Below are positions 44,001 through 53,600 of a stretch of DNA of 64,000 nt, in pieces. The first letter of the stretch is position 1. Each line of letters begins with the position of its first letter. The notes under the pieces are model-generated. The model saw only the letters and a list, made by a program, of their open reading frames with translations. It ran no database searches and had not been told where the DNA came from. Made by a program: the position numbers and the translations under genes. This DNA is from Mytilus trossulus (Eukaryota; Mollusca; Bivalvia; Mytilida; Mytilidae), in contig NC_086378.1 in the NCBI RefSeq assembly GCF_036588685.1, forward strand, positions 14,859,578 through 14,923,577, in the 5' to 3' direction.

Positions 44001-46755
44001 CAACCGGTACCCCCCACACCGATCACACCCCGCTGTGATTCGCCACAACTACAATGTGAGGGTTAACAAAAAGGTATTTAAAATTTTAATACCAATCTAG
44101 TACTGTCAAATGTTGGTACTAAAATAGTACAATATAAGTACGAAGTAATGAATCAGTATTACAATATTCCGGTACATTTGTAGTATTTTAAAGTTATTGT
44201 GCTAACAAAGTACCGGTGCATACGTAGCTGTGAATAAATAATAATATGAGGTTAACAAAAGTCGTATTATAGTTGTTCAATAGTTGTTAAAAAAGAGTAA
44301 TTATAGTACTACATATACTGGGAAAGAGATTTAGTTTATTTGATTTTTCATAAATCTGTCAGTCGTCCTAACCATAATGAATTATGAAGATATACATGTA
44401 GTATGATTGCAAATGCGACATCTATCCATCAGAGTTCAAATTATTTGGATTTTAACAACTACAGATCATCTTACGGCCCTCAACAATGAGACAAAAACCA
44501 TACCAAAGTTGAAAACAATTGCCTTTTGTTAACGGCTTGTGTTGAAAATGATGTACCAATATATTAGAAGATGTGGTATAAGTGTTAATGAGACAACTCT
44601 TCAACTAAGACAAAATTTTGAAAAGTAAACCATTATAGGTCAATGTACGGCCTTCAACACGGAGTCTTGACTCAGACTGAACAGCAAGCTATAAAGGGCC
44701 CCAAAAGTGACTAATGTAAAACCATTCAAACAGGAATACCAAAGGTCTAATATATATTAAAAAAAAACGAGAAACACGTTTGATCCATATCTACAGAGAC
44801 ATATAATATTATATGTCTCTGATATCAACAATCGACAACCACTGAACAACAGGTTCAAGATATAAAGCGGCGGACATTTTCTAAATTCGTATCTATCAAA
44901 AGACGACAAAACACATGTTTATTAAGAAAACAAAGAATACGATTAGCAGTACATGTCTATTACTTAGTCACTACTTAAAATAATTTCTAGTATACTAGTC
45001 CCACGTTGGGAGAGGGTTGGCGCTTTCGATCAAGTTTAACCACTCCACATTCTGTATATATACTTGTCCCAAGTCAGAAGTCCGTAATTTCAAATTGGTA
45101 CTTGGGGACAGAACAATTTTTTGGGGATCTCCCCCTTTTTTCCCAAAATCCTTTTTTCAAACATAAATATACTACAAAAAGCTTGTATTTGCTATTAAAC
45201 ATCCATTCCAAGTTAAGTCCCCACAGCTGATATATGATATTTTGGGGGAAAAGGGGAAGGGCTAAGAAATAGTGTACTGTCCCCAAGTACCTATATAATT
45301 CGATGGTTATACATTTGTTGCTGTAACTCATATATGTTTTCCGTTTATTATTTTTGACATAAATTACGCTGTTAGTTTTCACATTTGAATTGTTTCACAT
45401 TTGTCATTTCGGGATCTTTTATAGCTAACTATGCGGTATGAATTTTACTCATTGTTGAAGGTTATACGTTGACCTATAGTTGTCAATTTCTGCGTCATTT
45501 GTTTTCTAGTGAAGAGTTGAATCATAGGAAATCATATCCCATATTCTTATTTTTATCTTTTCCTTCTTGAAAATTCAGAGATATTTTATTTGTTGGTCTC
45601 TTACAGCATGTCAAATAATAGTTAAAACATGAAATCAAGCTGTTTTTATAAAAAAAACATTGGGAAACTATAGAACCTAAATGAAAAACCGGGGATTGAC
45701 ACAGATCAACCGAAAGGGATTGCTTCTCAATTAGTAGCGTCCCTCGTGTTACTTGTAGAGACCACCTGTGAAAACATTAGTACCATAAAAACAAGTCAAT
45801 GGTATTTTATTGTCCAGGGTAAATGACTTCAAGAAATGTCCAGCGTTCTGTGGATAAATAATTACAATAAGTGTTACTCGTTCTATGGATGAAGGACTAC
45901 AAGTAAAGCGTTCTGTTTGGAGTCCTGTAAAACCAGACCTGTCAAAATTACCACACCTTAACTGTTATGGAAGAGGCCATTGTGTTGAAATTTTAGAGCG
46001 ATCGAGGAACGCATTGCATGTACCGCAATCTAAGAAAAAGTACAATAGAATACCAAATGGGCAGTGAAACTCATAAGTCTAAAATAAACTGACAACGCCA
46101 TCATCGCTAAAACAATATTAAAAAAAAACAGACAAAAAGACTAGGAAGGGCAGGCAGACCCTTCGACGCATGTGGCACTCGTATTTATATTCAGAGTTTT
46201 AAACAGTGGATGCACAAGTTTGGCCTTAAGTGAGACTATTTGTATGACCAGACAGAATAATAACGGAGGATGAGAGCAAACTCAGTTTAAAAGACACTTA
46301 ATAAAAAAATCAATAATAACAGCAGACAGTGATATCTCAGCAATTGAGACTCAGAGTTCGAAAAACAATTTCGGAAAGACCATCAAATATCGTCCTGCTA
46401 TACAGAAAAATAGACCTGTTGCACATAATTACGGCGAAATCTGTTAAAAAAAAACCAACACTACTGAAGTATATATATACTATTTAACTGTATTATTCGC
46501 GTAAATGAAATGTTTTATTCGGGCGCAGATGAAATTTGTTTTGTTGCGCAACAGAAACATTTTTTTAACGAAAAAATGTCAGTGGCACAAAAGATGATAT
46601 ACTTTTAAGATTCAGCAACTGTTATCCTACTAGAATAAATATTTGAAAACTAATGAGATATATAGTGATAAAAAAAAATGAAAAAAAATAAATAAGAGGT
46701 ATTACTTACCTGCCATACAGACAAAAAGAAGCAAACCAGTGCAAACTACCCCCAT
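37718..46755 (-). CDS. Three-Ig-domain transmembrane protein, complete in five coding exons
   Basis: Exons at 46755-46710, 41805-41410, 41146-40814, 40202-39930 and 38043-37718 join in frame to 1374 bases (457 residues). Every intron is phase 1, as usual for Ig-superfamily genes. Order: signal peptide (1-15, MGVVCTGLLLFVCMA), Ig1 (C41-C121), Ig2 (C176, W189, C239), Ig3 (C286, W298, C328), Ser/Thr/Pro stalk (352-372), helix (386-405), then KY and a tail of about 50 residues ending in a YSSL tyrosine motif. Ig1 lacks the usual core Trp and has an extra Cys (113); Ig2 has an extra Cys (216). Several N-glycosylation sequons are visible (N21, N40, N142, N171). It is a type I surface receptor or adhesion protein. 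The ligand is unknown, and the family could not be named more exactly. Confidence 0.85.
38044..39929 (-). other. Intron 4 of the three-Ig gene, with a 23-bp minisatellite
   Basis: Apart from the degenerate 23-bp repeat at 38140-38410, nothing was recognised. The 162-codon frame that starts at 38206 runs from intron into exon 5 and is not the true start. Confidence 0.6.
38140..38410. repeat. Degenerate 23-bp tandem repeat
   Basis: About eleven imperfect copies of AGCTTGGATNAAGAAGGGATATC follow one another, with drift in the middle (around 38225-38260). On the minus strand the array is pyrimidine-rich and ends about 100 bases before the exon-5 acceptor. Confidence 0.8.
39930..40202 (-). CDS. 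Exon 4: Ig domain 3
   Basis: The exon is 273 bases, phase 1 on both sides, with acceptor TCTTTGCAG and donor GTAAGT. It holds a full Ig fold in one exon: ITLTCWG, then TYTWYRE, then GGTYICEIEN, with C286, W298 and C328. Confidence 0.85.
40245..40440. repeat. Head-to-head palindromic pair of the 'AACTGACAACGCCAT' repeat
   Basis: The left half (CATGGCGTTGTCAGTTCATT, then GACTTATGAGATTGAATGTC) is mirrored by the right half (GGGACAGTCAAACTCATAAA, then AACTGACAACGCCATGG) around a centre of about 20 bases (AAAGAGGGACAAAAGAT). Arms are about 55 bases. It lies in the intron, about 45 bases upstream of the exon-4 acceptor. Confidence 0.8.
40441..40813 (-). other. Remainder of intron 3 of the three-Ig gene
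   Basis: No other feature recognised. Confidence 0.4.
40814..41146 (-). CDS. Exon 3: Ig domain 2
   Basis: The exon is 333 bases with acceptor TATTTTGCAG, donor GTAAGT and phase 1 at both ends. It encodes VTFTCSGN, GTFIWEKY and SLVRCVI, giving C176, W189 and C239. An additional Cys (NCTNNGTS, residue 216) is unpaired in a standard fold. Confidence 0.85.
41147..41409 (-). other. Intron 2 of the three-Ig gene
   Basis: Plain AT-rich intron with no internal feature seen. Confidence 0.7.
41410..41805 (-). CDS. Exon 2: divergent Ig domain 1
   Basis: The exon is 396 bases with acceptor CTGTTTACAG and donor GTTAGT, which is slightly weaker than consensus. It starts GSSALNITM across the splice and encodes VQLNCSFDT and EDETDYQCEI. 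The core Trp is absent (LFLINFKAF in its place). C113 precedes the canonical C121. Confidence 0.82.
42022..42510. repeat. Five-copy tandem repeat with alternating 99- and 110-bp units
   Basis: The word TTATATCAATACAATTTTTA recurs at about 42024, 42121, 42231, 42330 and 42440. Short units read CATGAAAAAACAATTCAGAC then TTAATT. Long units add an 11-base piece, CCAGAAACTGA, after TAAACAATTCAGA. The alternation means the doubling unit is about 209 bp. It lies in intron 1 of the three-Ig gene. Confidence 0.85.
42825..43060 (+). repeat. Decayed 'GCCAATGAGACAACT' family fragment
   Basis: It retains CAGTTCACTGTACGGCCTCG, then TATAGTCGGCTATAAAAGGC, then CAACGGCCTGATTTATAATA. Confidence 0.45.
43061..43940. 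other. Intron 1 sequence, nothing recognised
   Basis: AT-rich, no exon or repeat family identified. Confidence 0.4.
43948..44050 (+). repeat. Dispersed repeat fragment, 'GGGGTGGATCCAAC' type
   Basis: It contains CAGGGGTGGATCCAACAATT, then GGGTTTCAACCCCAAAAAGA and CGGTACCCCCCACACCG. It is more GC-rich than its surroundings and resembles a common mollusc repeat end. Confidence 0.45.
44390..44860 (+). repeat. Two joined copies of the 'GCCAATGAGACAACT' repeat family
   Basis: A decayed copy (44390-44520: GTATGATTGCAAATGCGACA, ATCATCTTACGGCCCTCAAC) is followed by a better copy (44565-44860: AATGAGACAACTCTTCAACT, then TCAATGTACGGCCTTCAACA, then GCTATAAAGGGCCCCAAAAG). The second contains a perfect 28-bp palindrome at 44794-44821. 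Confidence 0.7.
44794..44821. repeat. Perfect 28-bp palindrome
   Basis: Half-site CAGAGACATATAAT followed at once by its complement, with no loop. It interrupts the dispersed repeat where the sister copies at 9221 and 31020 have none. A similar, imperfect palindrome (AGAGACATATAAT..ATTATGTGTTTCT) lies near 22215. Confidence 0.9.
45000..45540 (-). repeat. 'GCCAATGAGACAACT' family, reverse copy, interrupted by a MITE
   Basis: It reads ACGTTGGGAGAGGGTTGGCG, then ACTTGTCCCAAGTCAGAAGT; then, after the insert, TTTATAGCTAACTATGCGGT and GAAGGTTATACGTTGACCTA. It parallels the intact reverse copy at 48235-48625. Confidence 0.7.
45098..45290. mobile_element. 193-bp MITE with 14-bp inverted ends
   Basis: The ends are GTACTTGGGGACAG and its exact complement. 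Subterminal parts also pair (GGGATCTCCCCCTTTTTTCC against GGGGGAAAAGGGGAAGG). It sits inside a reverse copy of a dispersed repeat, so it inserted after that copy. The target duplication is unclear. Confidence 0.75.
46060..46140 (+). repeat. 'AACTGACAACGCCAT' repeat fragment
   Basis: It contains GGGCAGTGAAACTCATAAGT, then AAATAAACTGACAACGCCAT, then AACAGACAAAAAGACTAGG, matching one half of the palindromic pair at 40245-40440. Confidence 0.6.
46141..46705 (-). other. Intron 1 near the signal-peptide exon
   Basis: No feature recognised before the donor at 46709. Confidence 0.4.
46710..46755 (-). CDS. Exon 1: signal peptide of the three-Ig gene
   Basis: The ATG at 46755-46753 opens MGVVCTGLLLFVCMA and the exon stops one base into codon 16, before a strong donor GTAAGT. 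Joined to exon 2 the split codon gives Gly, and the frame continues as SSALN. The hydrophobic core and the phase-1 junction match a secreted Ig-family leader exon. Confidence 0.82.
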
Positions 46756-46809
46756 CTTTGGTCGATATGGACGGAATAAACAATGATGGTCTAAGGATCA
46801 ATCACTCTG

Positions 46810-46822
46810 TTTGTATTTAAAT
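46810..46822 (-). promoter_or_regulatory. Possible TATA-like element of the three-Ig gene
   Basis: AATTTAAATACA on the minus strand lies about 60 bases upstream of the ATG, allowing a short leader. This is positional only; AT-rich words are frequent. Confidence 0.25.
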
Positions 46823-46829
46823 TACCATC

Positions 46830-48230
46830 ATAAATCTGAATTACTTAATGACTAGTACTTGTTATAATGGGACAAGTTATGAATTCAAAAGAAGCGAATT
46901 TTAAATTTTATTGTTTTAACCGCGATAGCTTCGGTAAAGTTGGTAATCATCTCAATGTGCAGTGAAAAGGGAGGAAAAATTACTATATTGTTCGATCTTT
47001 TTTCTTCTTCATTTGCGCTTAATGATATATGGAACGACAGCTATATCAAGACAGATATGGGTGCATAAGTTTTAAACAGTGGATGCAATTGCTCTACTAA
47101 TTTTTAACAGTGGCGTTACAAGTTCAAAATGAAAAATATGTTATGCTTATATTTACTTAAGGAGAAAGACCTTAAGATGGTCGAAAAACAACCCTGCCCA
47201 TTTCGTAGAGGGCTTTGTGGCAGGGGGCTGAGATAAATTATTAAAATCTAAGTCATGCGCTAGGTATCTATCCCAACCGTCGAGAAAACTCCAGATAATT
47301 ATATTTGTTCAAGAACAACATGTTGTGACAAATATTTCTGAATTAAAAAAAAGTAATGGAGCATAGCAAACATATAGATACATGAACTTCATCGAAGATC
47401 AGTGTAAATCTAAAACTTCAATCGTATTTTCATTCAGCACTTAAAATGCACTATATTGCACCGGTATATATACCTTGTTAGCTCTAGGCTGTTTATTCAG
47501 TCAAATATGGAACCATAGAGAAAAACGAAAGGGACGTTTTAGTTAGTGTATTTCTTCCTGAAGGAAAGAGTAAACGTCCTATATTCACTACTTCATGCGC
47601 AATACGAGATTCTTTAAGTAAGTCATCGAATTTACTATTGCTAGAATAGCGCGAATAAAGCATATAGTAACTTAAATCTTGCAGACAACCCTAGAAGTTC
47701 AATGATAGAAGCACTTTACACGTTTTCCTAATAAAATGTCGTAAATTCTTTCTTTTATTTTCTTAAAATTATTTTTTTGTCACATATATAGAATTAGGCG
47801 GCAGGTATAATTGGCAAAGAAACAACTACCTCCATTTGATAAAACAGACTTTAATGTAAATCGCTTTTTACAGTGCAGCCTTCGATGAATGATGAGCGAC
47901 GCCAATATCCCACGCTAAGCAAAAAAAGCCAAAAAAAACCCAAGTATAAAAAATCAAAAAATACCAACATGGTCATGTTTTTCTCTGGCTGTTTATGACG
48001 TCTTTACACTAAATCCATTGTATGTTGGATGTGTACGGATTGATTGCTTAGTCTTAGAGGCATGATTTTTTTATTAGTTGTTAATGGCTTTGAACTAGCT
48101 GTCAGATAACTGCGAGTACTCTCAGATCTGTTCATTGTGTCTTTTTGTGTCGGGATGTTAAAGTACCCGGCCACGTCCACTTGTATTTTTTGTCTATCTG
48201 ATGAGTCGAGCCTTTATCAACTGATTTTTA
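46830..48230. other. Intergenic stretch between divergently oriented genes
   Basis: It separates the minus-strand three-Ig gene from the plus-strand lachesin-like gene. No gene was recognised. Confidence 0.4.
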
Positions 48231-48234
48231 CAGT

Positions 48235-48625
48235 TCGTTCTTATGTTGTACTGTTATACCACTGTCCCAGGTTAGGGGGAGGATTGGGATCCCGCTAACA
48301 TGTTTAACCCCGCCACATTATTTATGTATGTGCCTGTCCCAAGTCAGGAGCCTGTAATTCAGTGGTTGTCGTTTGTTTATGTGTTACATATTTGTTTTTC
48401 GTTCATTTTTTTTTATATAAATAAGGCTGTTAGTTTTCTCGTTTGAATTGTTTTACATTGCCAGTCTTATCGGGGCCTTTTATAGCTGACTATATGCGGT
48501 ATGGGCCTTGCTCATTGTTGAAGGCCGTACGGTGACCTATAATTGTTAATGTTTGTGTCATTTTGGTCTTTTGTGGATAGTTGTCTCATTGGCAATCATA
48601 CCACATCTTTTCTATTGTTTTAGTT
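48235..48625 (-). repeat. 'GCCAATGAGACAACT' family, best preserved reverse copy
   Basis: It contains CTGTCCCAGGTTAGGGGGAG, GGATCCCGCTAACATGTTTA, CCTGTCCCAAGTCAGGAGCC, GGCCTTTTATAGCTGACTAT, GAAGGCCGTACGGTGACCTA and TTGTCTCATTGGCAATCATA in order. It is about 390 bp and non-coding. This order is one I associate with Mytilus genomes. Confidence 0.8.
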
Positions 48626-48629
48626 AGCC

Positions 48630-49600
48630 GCACAAGTATAGTGAGTCGTCTTATACCAATCATTGAATACAATCTTATTAGAAAACAAATCTCTGATTTA
48701 GTCATGAGTCTAATCCAAGAAAGCGAGTAGTGCATCTGAAATTTGTAATTAAATTATCCGCCAATACAGATCTAGAGTGGCTCGTTCGTTTTTTACTCCT
48801 CATTTAGGGAGAAAATTAAGGATCATTCGGTTTGAGAGATAGCAGATTCGGCATATTTGATAAACATATTAAGAGTCATTCTCCATAAATATCAAAGTAT
48901 TTTGAAAAATCAAGAAACGCAAAGTCACAGATTTTAATGAAATTTTGTATCAAGACACTTTTAAGATGTCTTATTATGGAAAAAATAAAAAAAAGTTGAA
49001 AAAAAAATCTGGTCAGTTGCCATGGAAACTGGTTACCCTCATTTTGAGCCATTTTTCATTGGAAAAAACATGATTTTTTCAGATTTTCAGCACTTCATAC
49101 TGCAAAATACACAGAACTTACAATAATGAAGCTTTGACTGTTCAAATCTATCGCACTTTAACTTTATATAACTAAAGTATTAAAGATTAAAACTAATTTC
49201 TAGATATACAGTGGCATGCATATAAAGTAGTCATTTGGCAATAATGATTTTTTCCCCCCTACTAAATGATGTTTCTGTAGCCTATTCAACTTAAATCCTT
49301 TATCGTTGATGTAGTTTGAATTCTTAAAGGCAAAGCTACGGTCTGTTTGATTCTTATTTTGTATTCCTACCAAAAATAGCGTATTTAATGTGTATGTATT
49401 TTGTTCTTCGGAAATGTTTAGTTGTATCCAGATTAGAAATGATGATTTACAGGGGAAAATAGAAAAATGAAACCATACTTGATGCTACCTTAAAAACGCA
49501 CCTTGTTCGCAAAAACTGAAAGCTGTCTTGAATGAATAAATGTTGCGGATATAAAAGACTCATTTACATTTTCATAAGGATGAAAGGAATAAATAATTGT
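48630..49600. other. Intergenic stretch, nothing recognised
   Basis: No gene or repeat identified. Confidence 0.4.
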
Positions 49601-49603
49601 AGC

Positions 49604-50093
49604 TTAAAGTCATATGAAACCTCAAATTTAAAACAATGATGCATATGTTTTTTTGTAACTAAATGGATAGTTTTCATTATAAAACTTGTGCACATATACT
49701 TTTTTCTGTAGAAAATTCTTTAATTTGTCCACATTTAGAAGAAGTATATTTTTTTTTAATTTGCTTTCTTCCAGGAAGCAATTCACCGACATATTTGCCG
49801 TATGCAAGTGACCTTAGAATAGTGTGGCCCTTCTCGTAAAATTCTGGTGATCAAAATACGATGATGGATCGATCGGTCATTGAAATAAACAATAATCTGA
49901 TTGTACATGTTATACACAATCGGTAAACTACGGCTTCAAAACACGACAAATAATTAGCAATTATACGATATGTTTCCCGGTAAAAAATATAAAATCGTGC
50001 ACAGGAGACTAAGTTTAGGATATATACATACATTAGTTCAAGAATTGGATAAACATTATTTTTTACCAGTCACTCGTTTCATATGACTTTAAA
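49604..50093. mobile_element. MITE of about 490 bp with 17-bp perfect inverted ends
   Basis: The ends are TTAAAGTCATATGAAAC and its exact complement GTTTCATATGACTTTAA. No coding frame of note lies inside. The target duplication is uncertain because the element may start within a TTAA. Confidence 0.75.
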
Positions 50094-50633
50094 TGTAATT
50101 TTAATTTTAACATACATTGACTAGTTTTTCGGCGAATCGCTTTGCGTTTAAGTTTGTATATTTATCTCTACTGCTGGTGGTTCTCGAAAGAGACAATTGC
50201 TTTGATCATAAAGAGTGATGTTTGAGATTGTCAGACTGCATTTCTGTATGCATTTTTATCAGCAGATTCAGCACCTTTTCTAGCGGACTGGTCAACTTGA
50301 CTGAGCCAAGTTATTTTTCATTTAATTTTTTTGAAGTTAAAATATTTTTACTATGATATTTGCTAAATACTTTGTTTTGTCGTGTTATATACATCTTTAT
50401 ATTCGGTAAACAGGTAAAAAGGCTAATTCAGTTAAATAAATTATCAATGTCAATAAAAGGACGTTTGACTCCCTTTATATATTGGGTTTTGGTTATTAGT
50501 GATACCCGTTTTTACCTGACTCGTCGTGTATGGGCATGCGCCAAACAGGTAAACCGGAAATAAAGACATTTGTAATCAAAAGAATGAAAATAATGTAAAA
50601 CTCCAAAACCTGTAAGAAATTTCACGGAGAGAA
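50094..50633 (+). other. 5' flank of the lachesin-like gene
   Basis: It contains a TATA-like CTTTATATATTGGG near 50473-50486, about 150 bases before the ATG. Nothing else was recognised. Confidence 0.35.
50473..50486 (+). promoter_or_regulatory. Possible TATA-like element of the lachesin-like gene
   Basis: TTTATATATT lies about 150 bases upstream of the start codon, leaving room for a leader of about 120 bases. This is a weak, position-based call. Confidence 0.25.
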
Positions 50634-50673
50634 ATGGAAATTATTATTCTGCTCATCAGTTTCGTTGCTTGTG
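50634..50673 (+). CDS. Exon 1: signal peptide
   Basis: The ATG opens MEIIILLISFVAC and ends one base into the next codon, before donor GTAATG. The joined codon gives Ala and the frame runs on as FAIDPNV. The donor is not ideal, but phase, length and hydrophobicity fit. Confidence 0.78.
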
Positions 50674-53600
50674 GTAATGAGATAATTATGATATAGTTTT
50701 AGTTAAATAATTTAGGCTGAAATGAAATTTAAAATGATGTTTGAAAAATGCGGAAATGAAAATGATTCATGTAATGATCATGTTTGTAAACACATTAGAA
50801 AAAAACTTTTGAAAACTAAATAGTGAATGATTGTGAATGCTTCTTTGAAAATTTTATTAAGGACTTATCATGCTTATGTTTCCTGGTAGTGGATTCTGTG
50901 TCTTGAAGATAATAAAACATTTAAAGGCAAAGTGTCATCAATTTTTACCATAATTTATAGATTCTTACCTGCTTTGAGTGGACATATTGGTGCTGTACTT
51001 AAGCATAGAATGTCCTAGTTTAAATTGTTTAAATGATTCCTGAAAAGAGTTGATAAGCCTTAAAAATAAACTGGACCCCTGTGTGTTCACTAATATCTCT
51101 CCACTATCAACAGGTATCATAGGTATGGCTTGAATCCCGCTGTCAGCTTTCTGTCTATGTGATTTAATTATTTAGACAAAACTAGTGTATCATGTGTTGT
51201 GTTCATTAAGAATTATACTGAAAGGAACATAAACAAGAAATTATCACATTCATATCCCTATTGAGTTCTCAAGGAAATACAAGATGCTGGCTTACAAAAT
51301 GTAGTTTATCAAGAATTCAAGAATGTGATAAACAGTCTTGTGGGGAACATTTATCTGAGCTGCCACCATGTAATTGATTATTACATGTAGATACTTATTT
51401 TAAATTGCAGCATCACAATACTTAAGCACTCAAGGTCAAGTTTCTGTCAATATAATTGCTCATTTTTTTAGCTTAACCTTGAATTTGTAAAACTCTTCCA
51501 ATTAATGCCAGGATGACAATGGCTCCAACCCATTACTTCAGTAAAGAGATTAAGATGGCATGGTGAACCAATTTAGCTTGAAAATGGATCCTAAATTACT
51601 GCTGGAGCAGAATTGATATAAGCATTTTAATTTGAGTGTAAAACTATCATTAATGCAATCACAATTTGCATGTGGGCTGATGTAGCACATGAACAACACT
51701 TGCACAACATTACACATGTACAAAAATATATATATGGGCTTCACCTAAATTGTAGACTTGCAGATTCTACATTTAATTTATAGGAAATCTGTAATAAACA
51801 TAGTGTTTAATTGCCTTTAATTTCCAACAGCACAATCAAAGAAATAGCTTGTTCAACAAGCCTTGTTATGCCCAGAGTAGACTACATATTTTATGTCCAC
51901 TAACTAACTTAATTCTAATAGAATGGATATAAAAGTTGCTATGAATAAATAGCATAAATATGTACAATGAACTGTTTATTCATTTACAATGTGTATATGT
52001 TATAAGCTAAATCATTGATGATCAAAATTAAATTGTATTTTACAGCATTTGCAATTGACCCAAATGTGACAATCATTGATGAAGCACCAAAAATGATTAT
52101 TGGTGTCAGTGGCAGGAAGGAAATGATAGCTACAAAAGACAAAGATGTCTTCATGACATGTGTAGTACACAACAAACCAGCTGATAAAAAGGTATGTATA
52201 TATCTGCCATCTTTAAACTATAGTATAGGCATGCTAGGGAAATATCTCTGATGTCTGAAAACAAAAGGTAAGCTTCTGTGACATCTAAAAACAAAAGGAA
52301 AGAATTCTTGAATGATTTGAATACATGTATCAACAAAAACTGAATGTCATAGGGCAGTTTTCACACTTTGATGGACCATGTTGCAGAATGACTTTCAACA
52401 GCTAAGCCTGTGTACATGTAAACACCATTGGTCCCCATGTACACATGTTTATTGTGTGAACAGGACTGATGACTCACAAATTTCCCATAAAAGTCTTTCA
52501 GACATTTTTTTAGTTTGTGAGATTTACATCTCAAGTTTACACATCAACATGATCAATTTTCAGCACCCGAGACATGTCTTAAATGTCTCTGTTAGCACTG
52601 TCCATTCCTTTCATAAGTTTTGGCATCTTTTTAAAGCGAAAAACTCGAGGAAGGAAAGGTAAATTGATCTTAATTTGGCAGTAAAAGTTTTGCAAATGCC
52701 GCCATTTTGATCATTTATTAAACTGGTCCCTAGGATATTTGACATCGTTGGGTGAATTAACGATCTCTCGGATAAATAAACCAGTCGATCACATGATCGT
52801 AATGTGTACAAAATAATACAGGAAGTTTGAAATTCAAAAAACAATAGCACTGGTTTTTGATTGGATAGCGCCGCGGTCTGCCCAAATACCACCGCGGTGA
52901 ATTCAAATAGCGCTGAACATCGCTGCGCTAAAACGGCCTGGGGAGACACTGTTCAATATCTGCTAAATTCATATTTGAAATTCTAAAATACATAATATAA
53001 CATGTATATTAATGTATGCTAATCTCTACCATTTCAAAAACTAAAAGGAGTTATCTCTGCCAAAATAGAAATATAATAATGTATGCCATCTAAATTTTTC
53101 ACCCATGTAGCTAAAGTAAAGATCAGTGTTCTCCCAGAGCCTTTTAGCATCATGGTAATGGGATGCTATAATCTGAAATGGGATGCTATCTGAAGTGGTT
53201 TTCTTATAGATTGTGTTATGGAAATGATGGAGATACGATAATTTAGAAACAAGAGGGTATTTCAATTTTCCCTGTTTACCATGATGCTAAATAAAATATC
53301 TGGGGAGAACACTGAAAGATAAAAAAATATATATTTTAAGACATAGGGATCTCAATATTAAGGATCTTTTTAATTTAGACGTCATAGTTATGGTAAACAA
53401 TTTTCTGAAACTTGAGCAATGTGTTACAGACACAAGGAAGGCTGATGTACAGTATACATGTTTTGTACTTATAGATTATCGTTGATTATCTCAACATGTT
53501 TTGTACTTATAGATTATCGTTGATTATCTCAACATGTTTTGTACTTATAGATTATCGTTGATTATCTCAACGAGATTGATTTTCTTGCTTGAGCTGGTAC

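Noticed and set aside
52611..52949. 112-codon minus-strand frame
   Set aside because: It crosses intron 2 of the lachesin-like gene and a GC-rich repeat-like segment. No domain was recognised.
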